Origin: Corynebacterium halotolerans | GTDB lineage: Bacteria; Actinomycetota; Actinomycetes; Mycobacteriales; Mycobacteriaceae | Reading direction: 5' to 3' | Length of the DNA stretch: 64,000 nt | Assembly: GCF_001056295.1 (NCBI RefSeq) | Contig: NZ_JVMD01000023.1 | Span: forward strand, 124,001-188,000 | In this document: positions 24,061-31,695 of the stretch, one piece after another | How the letters are laid out: the number at the start of each line of letters is the position of its first letter | Position numbering within the stretch: position 1 is the stretch's first letter | The notes under the pieces: generated by a model | Seen by the model: only the letters and a program-made list of their open reading frames with translations | What the model was told of the DNA's origin: nothing | Databases searched by the model: none | Translations under genes and position numbers: made by a program

Positions 24061-25590
24061 TCAGTACCTCGCGTAGGCGATCTGGGGGACGCCGAGTGCC
24101 TGACGCATGGCGTGGTCCATGGCCTCAGCGGAGGTGACGAGAGTGCCGTCGAGCAGGGCGTCTCGCGTCTGGCCGTCACTGCACAGGTATCGACCGGGCG
24201 AGATGGGCTTGATGGCCTTGGGGAGTGGGTGAACGGGGTTCATGAGATTGTGAGGCATTGCGGTGGGGTTTTCCTTTCGGGTGGGGGTGCTGGTGATGTG
24301 ATGTGCGTACAGGGAGGTGCAGACCGTCTCCTCGGGGAAATCCCAACCCTCTGACCTGGGGGTTTGTCGGACGATCGTCGGAATGGGGTCTGTGGCCGTC
24401 GTAGAGGCGTTGTGTGCCGTAGGGGTACTCGTACCCCTCGGAGGTTCTGAAAACGTCTCTACGGCGATTGTGGGGGCGGTTTTGGGTGTCGGGGCGGGTA
24501 CGTGCTTCGCCCGATGTGCCCGGAGCGATTCGAGAATCGAGATTCCCTGTCCCGCCTGCGTGGGTACCGGCGTCGTGGCGGAGGGGAGGAGCGAGGACCG
24601 TCGCGTGGTGTGGGTGCTCAGGCCCTCGCCTCGCACACATCGGCTCATGTCGCCGTCGTAGTGGCCGAGGGCTCGGACGCGGAGCATGGTCACTCTCTGC
24701 GTGCCCTCGCGTGCCATGTACATGCCGAGCGGTGACGTGTCGCCGGTGGAAAAGGCGTGGAAGCTCGGGCGGTCGCTGTGCGGGCATGTGCCGTCGTGTG
24801 CAATGCCCCCGCGGGCGGAGGACCCGCCATCTCGCTGGTAGATCGGGCATCCACAGCGGGAATCACGTTTGCCTGACGGCGTCCACCCCAGCGGGGCCAG
24901 CAGTGACTCCCAGGACTGGCCGGCCTCCCACTCGGCCACACGCTCGGCAAACGCGCCGTCTGACGGTGTACTCGCGGTGCGGGGTTGTGGTGCATGGAGT
25001 GCGATTTCATCCTCTAGCCACATCGGAAAATCGTGGATGACCTCGCCCGTCCACGTGTATGCCCCCTCGCGTCGGACACTGGGAGGACTGGCCACCCACC
25101 CGCTGTGCATTTTTATGTCAATGTCACCAGGCAGGGTGACGGTGCCGGGGAAGGCGGAAACATCGAGGTGAGACGGGATTTTCAGGTACACGTGACCCCC
25201 GTCGCGGTGGAGCCACTGCCCGGAATCGTCCTGCTTGCCTGGACTGCGGACGGTGAGGGGAATCGGTGTCTCGCCGTAGTCCTCGGCCAGTGCGTACCAG
25301 GCATCGACGGCGGAGGCGGTATCGACGTCCACGACGGCGTAGGTGCCGACCAGTGCCACCCCGCCGTTTAGCGTGAGTCCTCGCTGGTCAGCGGTGTGAC
25401 CCCAGCGATCTAGCTCCGCGTGCGAGGTCGTGTGTGCATGCCAGCCGGAGGGGAGATTGCGGGCGTCTGGGCGTAGGTCGATGGGGGCTTTTGCGAGGTG
25501 AGGTGGGGCGTGGCGGTCTGCGAGGACGACGGCGTGGCCGGCGTCGATGAGGGAGTGGAGGGCGGAGATGACGTGGTGATTAGTGGACAT
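24061..25590 (-). CDS. Bifunctional DNA primase/polymerase (prim-pol, AEP superfamily)
   Basis: A 509-residue protein with an N-terminal archaeo-eukaryotic-primase domain: metal-binding D-V-D (Asp88, Asp90), G-G-H-V-Y-L-K (131-137) and D-I-D-I-K with G-W-V-A-S-P-P-S (156-171). Next comes a probable zinc module (R-C-G-C-P-I-Y then G-T-C-P-H), then a low-complexity linker and a C-terminal segment (about 460-509). It makes primers and may copy DNA for element replication, working with the SF3 helicase encoded upstream. ATG at 25590 follows GGAAAGG. The iteron region separates it from the helicase gene. Confidence 0.88.
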   Translation of the reverse strand: MSTNHHVISALHSLIDAGHAVVLADRHAPPHLAKAPIDLRPDARNLPSGWHAHTTSHAELDRWGHTADQRGLTLNGGVALVGTYAVVDVDTASAVDAWYALAEDYGETPIPLTVRSPGKQDDSGQWLHRDGGHVYLKIPSHLDVSAFPGTVTLPGDIDIKMHSGWVASPPSVRREGAYTWTGEVIHDFPMWLEDEIALHAPQPRTASTPSDGAFAERVAEWEAGQSWESLLAPLGWTPSGKRDSRCGCPIYQRDGGSSARGGIAHDGTCPHSDRPSFHAFSTGDTSPLGMYMAREGTQRVTMLRVRALGHYDGDMSRCVRGEGLSTHTTRRSSLLPSATTPVPTQAGQGISILESLRAHRAKHVPAPTPKTAPTIAVETFSEPPRGTSTPTAHNASTTATDPIPTIVRQTPRSEGWDFPEETVCTSLYAHHITSTPTRKENPTAMPHNLMNPVHPLPKAIKPISPGRYLCSDGQTRDALLDGTLVTSAEAMDHAMRQALGVPQIAYARY

Positions 25591-25633
25591 ATTAGGATTG
25601 CCTTTCCTTAGTGATGAGTAGTGATACGGGTGC

Positions 25634-25934
25634 GGTGGGGTAGAGGTGGGGTAGAGGTGGGGTAGGGCTCGGCGTCCTACCCCACCGCGTTGTGCGGGGT
25701 AAAGCGTGGAATTTGACCCTCGGTGGGGTAGGTGGGGTAGAAAATCGGGGTTTTATCCTTATAGGAGAAAAGTAAGGAGTAGGGGCGCATCTGATTTGAA
25801 TTTTTTTTCTTTAAGGGAAATCAGCGATTTTCTACCCCACCTACCCCACCGTGAAAAATCTTCGGGGTCAGAGGGGGATTTTCTGGTGGGGTAGGATTTT
25901 TTCTCTACCCCACCTCTACCCCACCTACCCCACC
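25634..25934. other. Candidate replication origin: mirror-symmetric GGTGGGGTA iterons
   Basis: Twelve exact GGTGGGGTA sites in both orientations. Left: forward at 25634, 25645, 25656; reverse at 25678; forward at 25722, 25731. Right: reverse at 25833, 25842; forward at 25885; reverse at 25906, 25917, 25926. The right half mirrors the left about 25785. The inner sites extend into a perfect 27-bp inverted repeat (25721-25747 and 25825-25851) around a 77-bp AT-rich centre with T8. Position between prim-pol and helicase genes fits an origin with an unwinding element. Confidence 0.8.
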
Positions 25935-25938
25935 GCGC

Positions 25939-27783
25939 TTATCGCCCCGCCTGCTCGGTCAGCCACCGCATCCCGTCGCGAGAGATTTTGATGCCAGATG
26001 CGAGCGCGTCGCGGGCGAGCTCGACGCCGTCCTCCGTGAGTGTCAGACCGCGAAATCCCGCGAAATCCTTACCATGGCGACTCGGCTCATATTCCACGTC
26101 GATTTCGTATTGCAAATCCGATACGCCCTGCACGGAATTCGGTGCCTGGAATCTCAGGCTTGAATTTTGTGCCTTGTACATCGACCACAATGCGTAAATG
26201 GCGCTTGCGGGGGCTTTTGTGCTGGTATTTTTGGTGACCACAAAAGATTCCTGGGCGAAAATCGCGAAAGGATTCGCATTTCTCTTCGACTCCCGCGATG
26301 CCTCCATGACTGCATCCGGCGTGGTCAGCCCCTCATCCCGGTATGCCTGTAGGCCGACGAGAAGCCATTCGAGAATTGCCGACATCTCCGAGTCTGTGCG
26401 CAATTTGTTTTTCAGATCGCGATCAATCGGGCGGTGGTGCTCTTTCACGGGGTTATCGGTGAAATGCATAGGGAATGTGACTTCACGGTAGCGATTCCAA
26501 AATGCTTGCGATCCTGCGGGGATGACGGGGCGATTATTAGTGGCGAGAAAAAGCGTGTGTGTGGGCTGAAATGTGATCGGATTTCCCCTCATCCAGTTCG
26601 CGGTAATTGCATCTCCACCAGACAGTGCTTTTAGTACGGTGTCATTCCATTTTCCGCCCTTGGTGGTCTCGGATATAATCGCGATTCGAGCACCTTTTAG
26701 GGGCATGATTTTTGACATGTGATCATTGTCCCCGCCTTGCACGACTTTTTGTGACAAAGTGCATCCGTACGATCCTTCATTTTCCCCGCCGATCGCGTTA
26801 ATCACGCTGTCCAAAAGAATGCTCTTGCCATTATTACCCTCGCCTACAAATGTCGGCAAAATTCGGAGGTGAATCGTCGGATCAAGCGCCGTGCCCATCA
26901 CTTTCTGCACATAAAGTCGCACGTCGGGGTCGGGCAAAATCTCCTGTACAAATTGCTCGAATCGCGACCCTGCCAGCGATCCCATTTCGAGCTTTGCCGT
27001 GGTCACCTTCGTGGTCATGGAGCATGGCAGGGGGTCGACGACGTCCATCGTGTCGAGGTGGATATGTGCCGTGGGCGTGGCGAGGATGCGCGCATCAGTG
27101 TCGAAATCGTGGACACTCGTATCGAGGAGCGTCTCCATGACCTCGGCGACGCTATTGATCGCCACATTCGAGTCGATACGCGACGGTGCGATGGGGGAGA
27201 AAAACTCGTCGGTGTCGGTGTCGTAAACGATGCCGTCCCACTCGTATGCATATCCCTCCGACAACGCCGTACGCTCGGCCTTTTCGGCTTTCCACTTGGT
27301 GGTGATGGGCACCCACGGCATGACGGAGGCACGCTCGGTCGAGGCGGTCTCCCCGCACAGCGCGATCACGGCGGTGGTGCCCCCCTTCGCGGTGGACGCC
27401 CAGCGCTGTCCGTCCCACGCCCACCACGCTTCGGCCTCGGAGACGTGGCGGAGGACGGGGCGGGCGATCTGGGCGACGACGTCGGCGACATCGAGGTCTG
27501 ACCGCCGGGTCGTGAGCGGGGCCGGGACGGTCTGACCCAGGTACTCCCGGTACGTCATGCCCGCCGTGTACGCAGGAAAATCGTCGACGGTGGTGTCGGT
27601 CTGGCGGAAGGTCTGGGGATGCTCGACCGCATCCCGCCGTCGCTTCGAGTCCTCTCGTGCCTGCGCGCGGGAGTCGTCCTGCCCTACCACCCGCAGTGCG
27701 GGGGCGGATACGCCGTCTGCCTCGGAAATGTCCTCGGTGGAAATCGGGGTTCCATTCTTATCGTTTCGCGTGTTATCATTCAT
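25939..27783 (-). CDS. Phage/plasmid-type D5 primase-helicase (SF3 helicase)
   Basis: A 614-residue protein. The D5-N-like region (about 100-290) is followed by an SF3 AAA+ motor: Walker A G-E-G-N-N-G-K-S (314-321), Walker B A-R-I-A-I-I-S-E-T (365-373), motif C T-H-T-L-F-L-A-T-N-N-R-P (408-419) and N-R-Y-R-E-V as arginine finger. A C-terminal winged-helix-like region follows. It should form a hexameric 3'-5' helicase that opens the iteron region next to its 3' end. The ATG follows AAGGATTTCACA. Together with prim-pol it resembles a split version of phage P4 alpha protein. Confidence 0.9.
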   Translation of the reverse strand: MNDNTRNDKNGTPISTEDISEADGVSAPALRVVGQDDSRAQAREDSKRRRDAVEHPQTFRQTDTTVDDFPAYTAGMTYREYLGQTVPAPLTTRRSDLDVADVVAQIARPVLRHVSEAEAWWAWDGQRWASTAKGGTTAVIALCGETASTERASVMPWVPITTKWKAEKAERTALSEGYAYEWDGIVYDTDTDEFFSPIAPSRIDSNVAINSVAEVMETLLDTSVHDFDTDARILATPTAHIHLDTMDVVDPLPCSMTTKVTTAKLEMGSLAGSRFEQFVQEILPDPDVRLYVQKVMGTALDPTIHLRILPTFVGEGNNGKSILLDSVINAIGGENEGSYGCTLSQKVVQGGDNDHMSKIMPLKGARIAIISETTKGGKWNDTVLKALSGGDAITANWMRGNPITFQPTHTLFLATNNRPVIPAGSQAFWNRYREVTFPMHFTDNPVKEHHRPIDRDLKNKLRTDSEMSAILEWLLVGLQAYRDEGLTTPDAVMEASRESKRNANPFAIFAQESFVVTKNTSTKAPASAIYALWSMYKAQNSSLRFQAPNSVQGVSDLQYEIDVEYEPSRHGKDFAGFRGLTLTEDGVELARDALASGIKISRDGMRWLTEQAGR

Positions 27784-27864
27784 TGTGAAATCCTTTTCGT
27801 AGAGGTTTCGGACGTTTTACCTTTCTCGCCCCCGCATCGGTCGATCCCCGGTGCGGGGGTTTTC

Positions 27865-28086
27865 CTATGCACAGATCGCGTCATGACCTCGGCCCTCTCT
27901 GATGGCCATCTCGTCGGCCCACCACGCGGAGATGTCATCGGGGTGGTACAGCTTCGTGCCGGTCGTCATCACGGCGTGGACGGGGGGCGGGGTGTGTACG
28001 CCAATTCCACGGGCGTACAGCGTCACGGACGGGGTGCTTCGCTCGATGGCTCGTGCGACGTCGGAGGTGGTCCAAAGGGTAGTCAT
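27865..28086 (-). CDS. Excisionase-like (AlpA/MerR-type HTH) protein
   Basis: A 73-residue protein whose N-terminus L-W-T-T-S-D-V-A-R-A-I-E-R-S-T-P-S-V-T-L-Y-A-R forms a winged-helix HTH. K-L-Y-H-P-D-D-I-S-A-W-W follows, the usual way such excisionase-type domains end. Start Met at 28086 has GATAGGACAAGCC upstream. The gene lies nearest the right end of the element, the common place for Xis. It probably biases the integrase to excision and may regulate the helicase operon that follows. Confidence 0.78.
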   Translation of the reverse strand: MTTLWTTSDVARAIERSTPSVTLYARGIGVHTPPPVHAVMTTGTKLYHPDDISAWWADEMAIREGRGHDAICA

Positions 28087-28573
28087 GGCTTGTCCTATCA
28101 ATAGGGAGAGTCGTCATGCATGTGACGATGTGGGGGGATTTGAGGGAGGAAAAGTGGCCTCAACCTCGGGGGAATGGCGCGCGGGGGTAGTTCCCTTATT
28201 GCCTTCTGCTATCAGCATAGCAGGGTATCTGGGGCCTTGAAAAGGAATTCCATCCGCCCTACCTGCACCCATAGGTGTAACGCCCCCAAAACCGCCCATT
28301 TACCCACACATTTGCCTGGGGGTGCCCCGACCGTCACGATTTGCACATGCCCCCGCTGTCATATAGTGCAGTCCCTCCGACCGTCCCCCGCGTGGTGTCG
28401 GTCGGCATGACGAAACCCCGCTGAGGCGATCCTCGGCGGGCGGTGTGTACTCGTTCGGGCATGGCGGGGGTGGTGATCCGGTGGTCGCGGGCCGAGGCCC
28501 AGCGCCGACTGGCTACGAGATGACCGTTCGCCATGTGTAACGCGGGGTCACGGCAGGGGTGCGACCCCAGTTA
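28087..28573. other. Gene-free right end of the element
   Basis: No supportable gene. It holds a small dyad CTGCTAT/ATAGCAG (28207-28224), a TTGCAC/TATAGT pair of promoter-like hexamers near 28336-28368, and presumably the promoter of the excisionase-helicase operon. Confidence 0.5.
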
Positions 28574-28594
28574 GTGTCAGTCCTAGTGTCAGTC
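28574..28594 (+). repeat. Right integrase arm-type sites
   Basis: Two GTGTCAGTC copies separated by CTA (28574-28582 and 28586-28594), 60 bp inside the right core repeat. It differs from the left copy (15333-15353) only at one spacer base. Confidence 0.8.
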
Positions 28595-28654
28595 AAGGGG
28601 ATTTTGCGCCTCCAGAGCGACATAGACGCTGGTAGAACCCTCACGGGACTAACC

Positions 28655-28668
28655 CCCCTATCCTCCGC
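28655..28668 (+). repeat. attR core (14-bp direct repeat)
   Basis: CCCCTATCCTCCGC, the displaced original 3' end of tRNA-Ser(GGA). The next bases (CA) complete the genomically encoded GCCA of the ancestral tRNA. Confidence 0.9.
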
Positions 28669-28673
28669 CAAGG

Positions 28674-28705
28674 AAAACCCCCTGGTCCCGTGACCAGGGG
28701 GTTTT
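28674..28705. terminator. Displaced native tRNA-Ser terminator, bidirectional
   Basis: Hairpin AAAACCCCCTGGTC/GACCAGGGGGTTTT. Before insertion it followed the tRNA; it now follows attR and also faces the end of the ACR3-like gene. Confidence 0.85.
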
Positions 28706-28809
28706 CGCATGCGCCCCTCCCGCGTGTCCCCGGTCGGCCCCCGCTGAACGCCTGTTGCGACTCGCCGAATCCCCACTTTTGTCCCCGCCCGGTTACCGCC
28801 CGGCCCCAG

Positions 28810-30006
28810 TCACTCCTCGTCGGCGACGTCCGGCGTTGGCGCGGCAGCATCCGGGTCCGCCGCGGGCTCTCGGACGAGCCGGGGGACGATCTTCACCATG
28901 ATCACCATCGCCACCAGCTCGACCATCGTCTGCGTGACGACGGCCAACGCGGCGATCTCCAAACCCGCCGGCAGCGCGAGCGCCAACGGCAGCACCACGA
29001 GGGAATTGCGCGTCACCGCGGAGAACGCGACGGCGCGGACGGCGGGGACGTCCAGGCGGGAGAACTTCGCCGTCGCCACGCCCAGGCCCAACGCGATGGG
29101 GACATAGGCCGCGTACAACGGCACGAGCCGCGCCAGATCCCCGATCCGCGACGTCACATCGGCGATCTGCGAGGCGATCACCAGCGCGAGCGTCGTCATC
29201 ACCAGCGGCACCATCGCCGCCGCCATGAAACGCTCCACGGCGCGCGCCCCACGACGACGGGGTGCGTCGCGCCGCGCGGGGTCGTCGTCAAGCGAACCCG
29301 CGCCCCCGACCGCCTGGACGACCGCTGCGGCGGCCAGCGGCACCACGATCAGGAACGTGAACGACGTGAGGAACGGCCCCGGATCGAGGAACCCCTCCAA
29401 CGCCTCGCCCGCGAACAGCTGGCCCGGGCCGACGAACATGAGCAGATAGATCGGCAGCGCCGCCATCTGCAGGACCAGCAGGATCGGCGTCGCCGCCAAC
29501 AGCCGCGTGCGTGCGCCGCCCGCCAAGCCCGTGAACGGGATGACGTAATCGATGCACGGCGCGAGGAGCACCAGCAGCAGCCCGATGAGCAGGCCGCGGT
29601 CATCTGCCACGAATCTGGACAACGCGAACACGACCCAGGGCGTGACCAGGAAATTCACGCCCACGATCGCCGCGCCGAAACGAATGTCCCGGAACGCCCG
29701 GCCGATGCGCGTCAGCGGCACCGACAGGAACGTCGCGAACAGCAGCAACGCCAGCGTCGGCGTGATCCACCAGGCCAGCATCGCCGGCAGGTCCGGCATG
29801 CCGACGCGCTCCGCACCCAGCCCGACGAGCGCCCCCACCGCGATCGCCGCGAAATAAAGCTCCACCTGATGGCCATCCCACCACTCGGGCAGCGATCGCC
29901 GGTAGCGGGTGGCATGGGAATCGGGGGAGCTGTCCGAACCCGGCGAATTCCGCGGGGAAGGGCGCCCGCGCGAGGTCGGATCCGGGGATGTGCCTGGGTC
30001 CGTCAT
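28810..30006 (-). CDS. ACR3/BASS-family transporter (arsenic-resistance-like)
   Basis: A 398-residue membrane protein with ten hydrophobic segments after a disordered Ser/Pro-rich N-terminus (1-40). L-L-L-V-L-L-A-P-C-I-D-Y-V contains the Cys next to Pro that is essential in ACR3 arsenite exporters, and S-A-V-T-R-N-S-L-V-V-L-P-L-A-L-A-L-P matches the second conserved block. It belongs to the bile acid:sodium symporter superfamily; arsenite or a related anion is the likely substrate, but no arsR or arsC is nearby. ATG at 30006 follows GGGAGGCGGC. It is the first chromosomal gene past the element. Confidence 0.78.
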   Translation of the reverse strand: MTDPGTSPDPTSRGRPSPRNSPGSDSSPDSHATRYRRSLPEWWDGHQVELYFAAIAVGALVGLGAERVGMPDLPAMLAWWITPTLALLLFATFLSVPLTRIGRAFRDIRFGAAIVGVNFLVTPWVVFALSRFVADDRGLLIGLLLVLLAPCIDYVIPFTGLAGGARTRLLAATPILLVLQMAALPIYLLMFVGPGQLFAGEALEGFLDPGPFLTSFTFLIVVPLAAAAVVQAVGGAGSLDDDPARRDAPRRRGARAVERFMAAAMVPLVMTTLALVIASQIADVTSRIGDLARLVPLYAAYVPIALGLGVATAKFSRLDVPAVRAVAFSAVTRNSLVVLPLALALPAGLEIAALAVVTQTMVELVAMVIMVKIVPRLVREPAADPDAAAPTPDVADEE

Positions 30007-30111
30007 GCCGCCTCCCTTCGCGTGGCGGGCCCGCCCCACCGTCGAACGCGGCGGGGCCCATCCCCACCGAATCTAGTGAAGGACGGGCCCCATTGCGGGA
30101 AGCGAAGCCGC

Positions 30112-31020
30112 TCAGCGCAGATTGTCCGCCATGATGCGGCCCATGGCGCGCGACCCCTCGAGGGTCGGGTGCAGCTTCATGTTGTGGTCGCTGGTCTGGT
30201 CGTAGATGCCGGCGACGTAGCGCTGCGAATCCGGAGCGGCGCAGGTGCCGTGGCCGGCTGTCATCGACTTGAGGTCGATGAAGCGCATGCCGTGCGCGTC
30301 GGCCGCCGAGCGGATCGACGACTGCAGGCCGGTCTCGATGGCGCCGGCGCCCGGCACCATGATCGGCGACGGGGTGTCCGGCGTGGTGTTGATGACGCAG
30401 AAGTTGTCGCCCGCCCCGAACTCCGGGTAGCCGGCCATGACGATTTCCGCGTTGGGGGCGGCCTGGCGCACGCGGCGCTGCACCTCCGCGATGGTGGCGT
30501 GGTAGCCGCTGGGCAGGTTGCCGGCGACGCCCGCGACGTGCGTGCCCGTGTCGACCCACTGGATGGCGTCGAGGCCGCCGTACATCAGCGCGACCTTGCG
30601 CGTCGACGGGCCGAGGTCGCCGTTGTTGACGGCCTTGATCACCGTGTTGGTCAGGTCCAGGTAGGGGATGCGCCCGGTGCCGTTGCAGGAGTAATCGGCC
30701 AGGGAAACGTCGAGAATGCCGGCGGCGACGCGCGGCCAGTTCTCGGGGTCCTGGGGGCAGCCGCCCGCGCCGGCGACGGGGGCGCGGGAGCCGCTGGTCG
30801 GGCCGGTGCCGGCGATGATGTGGCCGGCGGGCAGCGTCGGGTTGGACGAGAAGGAGTCGCCGAAGACGACGAGATCCTTGCCCGCAGGATCGGCGTCGGC
30901 GTTCGGGGCGGCGCCGGTGGCGGAGACGGCGAGCAGGCCGGTGGCGAGGGCGGCGGTGGCGGCGATGGCGAGGGCGGAACGGTGCATATTTGATATGCGG
31001 GCACGGAGCGAGGGCTTCAT
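30112..31020 (-). CDS. Secreted GDSL/SGNH hydrolase
   Basis: A 302-residue secreted esterase/lipase-like enzyme. Signal peptide in residues 1-42 (A-L-A-I-A-A-T-A-A-L-A-T-G-L-L-A-V-S-A-T-G-A-A). The catalytic serine lies in V-V-F-G-D-S-F-S-S-N (block I). The C-terminal S-D-H-N-M-K-L-H-P-T-L-E-G provides the D-x-x-H dyad, although a spacing variant. Four Cys (two pairs) suggest disulfides outside the cell. A second Met at 30987 is an alternative start; neither has a clear Shine-Dalgarno. The natural substrate may be a cell-envelope ester. Confidence 0.85.
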   Translation of the reverse strand: MKPSLRARISNMHRSALAIAATAALATGLLAVSATGAAPNADADPAGKDLVVFGDSFSSNPTLPAGHIIAGTGPTSGSRAPVAGAGGCPQDPENWPRVAAGILDVSLADYSCNGTGRIPYLDLTNTVIKAVNNGDLGPSTRKVALMYGGLDAIQWVDTGTHVAGVAGNLPSGYHATIAEVQRRVRQAAPNAEIVMAGYPEFGAGDNFCVINTTPDTPSPIMVPGAGAIETGLQSSIRSAADAHGMRFIDLKSMTAGHGTCAAPDSQRYVAGIYDQTSDHNMKLHPTLEGSRAMGRIMADNLR

Positions 31021-31250
31021 GAGGGCTAAGTTTCGGTTCGGTAACGGCCAAAGTCAATAGTTGCGGGAAAAGGGGGTAAAAGGTTTTTGCCGGGAAGGTA
31101 GTCAGGTGCCCCCGTTGAGGGGTGGGGCAGGGGGCGGGAGGGGTGGGGCAGGGGGTTCGGCCGGGCCTCGGGACGTATTCACCGGGCCGCTGCTCATCTT
31201 GGGCGCCGACCGGGGTTGGCGTCCGTCGGCCCCGCTGGGTTATGGTGTGG

Positions 31251-31340
31251 GCCGGACCCCATGCGGCGTCCATCTCGTGAACTCCCCCAGGGCAGGAATG
31301 CAGCAAGGGTCAGCGGGCTCTGGCGGGTGCGTGGGGTCCC
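31251..31340 (+). ncRNA. ffs: Small signal recognition particle RNA (4.5S type)
   Basis: The universally conserved SRP Alu-less hairpin apex is present: GGCAGGAATGCAGCAAGGGTCAGC, read in two parts (GGCAGGAATG and CAGCAAGGGTCAGC). The outer stem pairs GGACCCCATGC (31254-31264) with GCGTGGGGTCC (31329-31339). A TATGGT hexamer at 31241 with TTGGCG 19 bp upstream can serve as promoter. It binds Ffh for membrane targeting. Confidence 0.88.
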
Positions 31341-31695
31341 CTCATGTCTTCAGGGGGATCGGGGCCGTGGGGCGGGGGTCCATCGATCGGCGGGTAGTCG
31401 GCCCGGACGAGCGCCCCGGGCGAGCGGCCCAGGCGAACGGCGGGGCGAAAAACGGTGACGGTGGCCGTCGCAAAGCAACCGTGCCGGACCCCATGCCGGG
31501 CACGCACGGGCCCCGCTCCAGAGCCCGCGCCAGAGCCACACCGGCCCCGCGACCGACGCGCCACCGCCGCCGATCCACCGCGCTGCACTCGATCCCCGAA
31601 GTGCTCTATCCTTTCCGGTGACAACTGCATCGATCCACGGTGGCCGTCATCCCGGGCGGCCCGATCGGCGCCGTCGACGAAGAAGGATGCCTGCC

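Larger units (their letters stand above)
15250..28668 (+). mobile_element. 13.4-kb integrated element (AICE-like) in tRNA-Ser(GGA)
   Basis: Bounded by a 14-bp direct repeat (CCCCTATCCTCCGC) whose left copy is the 3' end of tRNA-Ser. Just inside each end lies a near-identical pair of GTGTCAGTC arm sites. Cargo in order: tyrosine integrase, small secreted protein, FtsK/TraB-like translocase, a divergent four-gene coupled membrane module, repeat array, hypothetical gene, serine resolvase, two small genes, prim-pol, iteron region, D5/SF3 helicase, excisionase-like protein. Integrase, Xis, prim-pol replication and a single FtsK-like transfer ATPase are the signature of actinobacterial integrative and conjugative elements. 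A phage-satellite reading is possible because of the P4-like primase/helicase pair, but no capsid, terminase or portal gene is present. Base composition is visibly more AT-rich than the flanks. Confidence 0.9.

Noticed and set aside
15250..28668. Interpretation of the element as a prophage
   Set aside because: No terminase, portal, capsid, tail or lysis genes. A single FtsK-like ATPase and replication genes fit an integrative conjugative element or, less likely, a phage satellite.
28513..28776. Minus-strand frame across attR
   Set aside because: It crosses the attachment repeat, arm sites and a terminator and encodes Arg/Gly/Thr-rich sequence with no structure.
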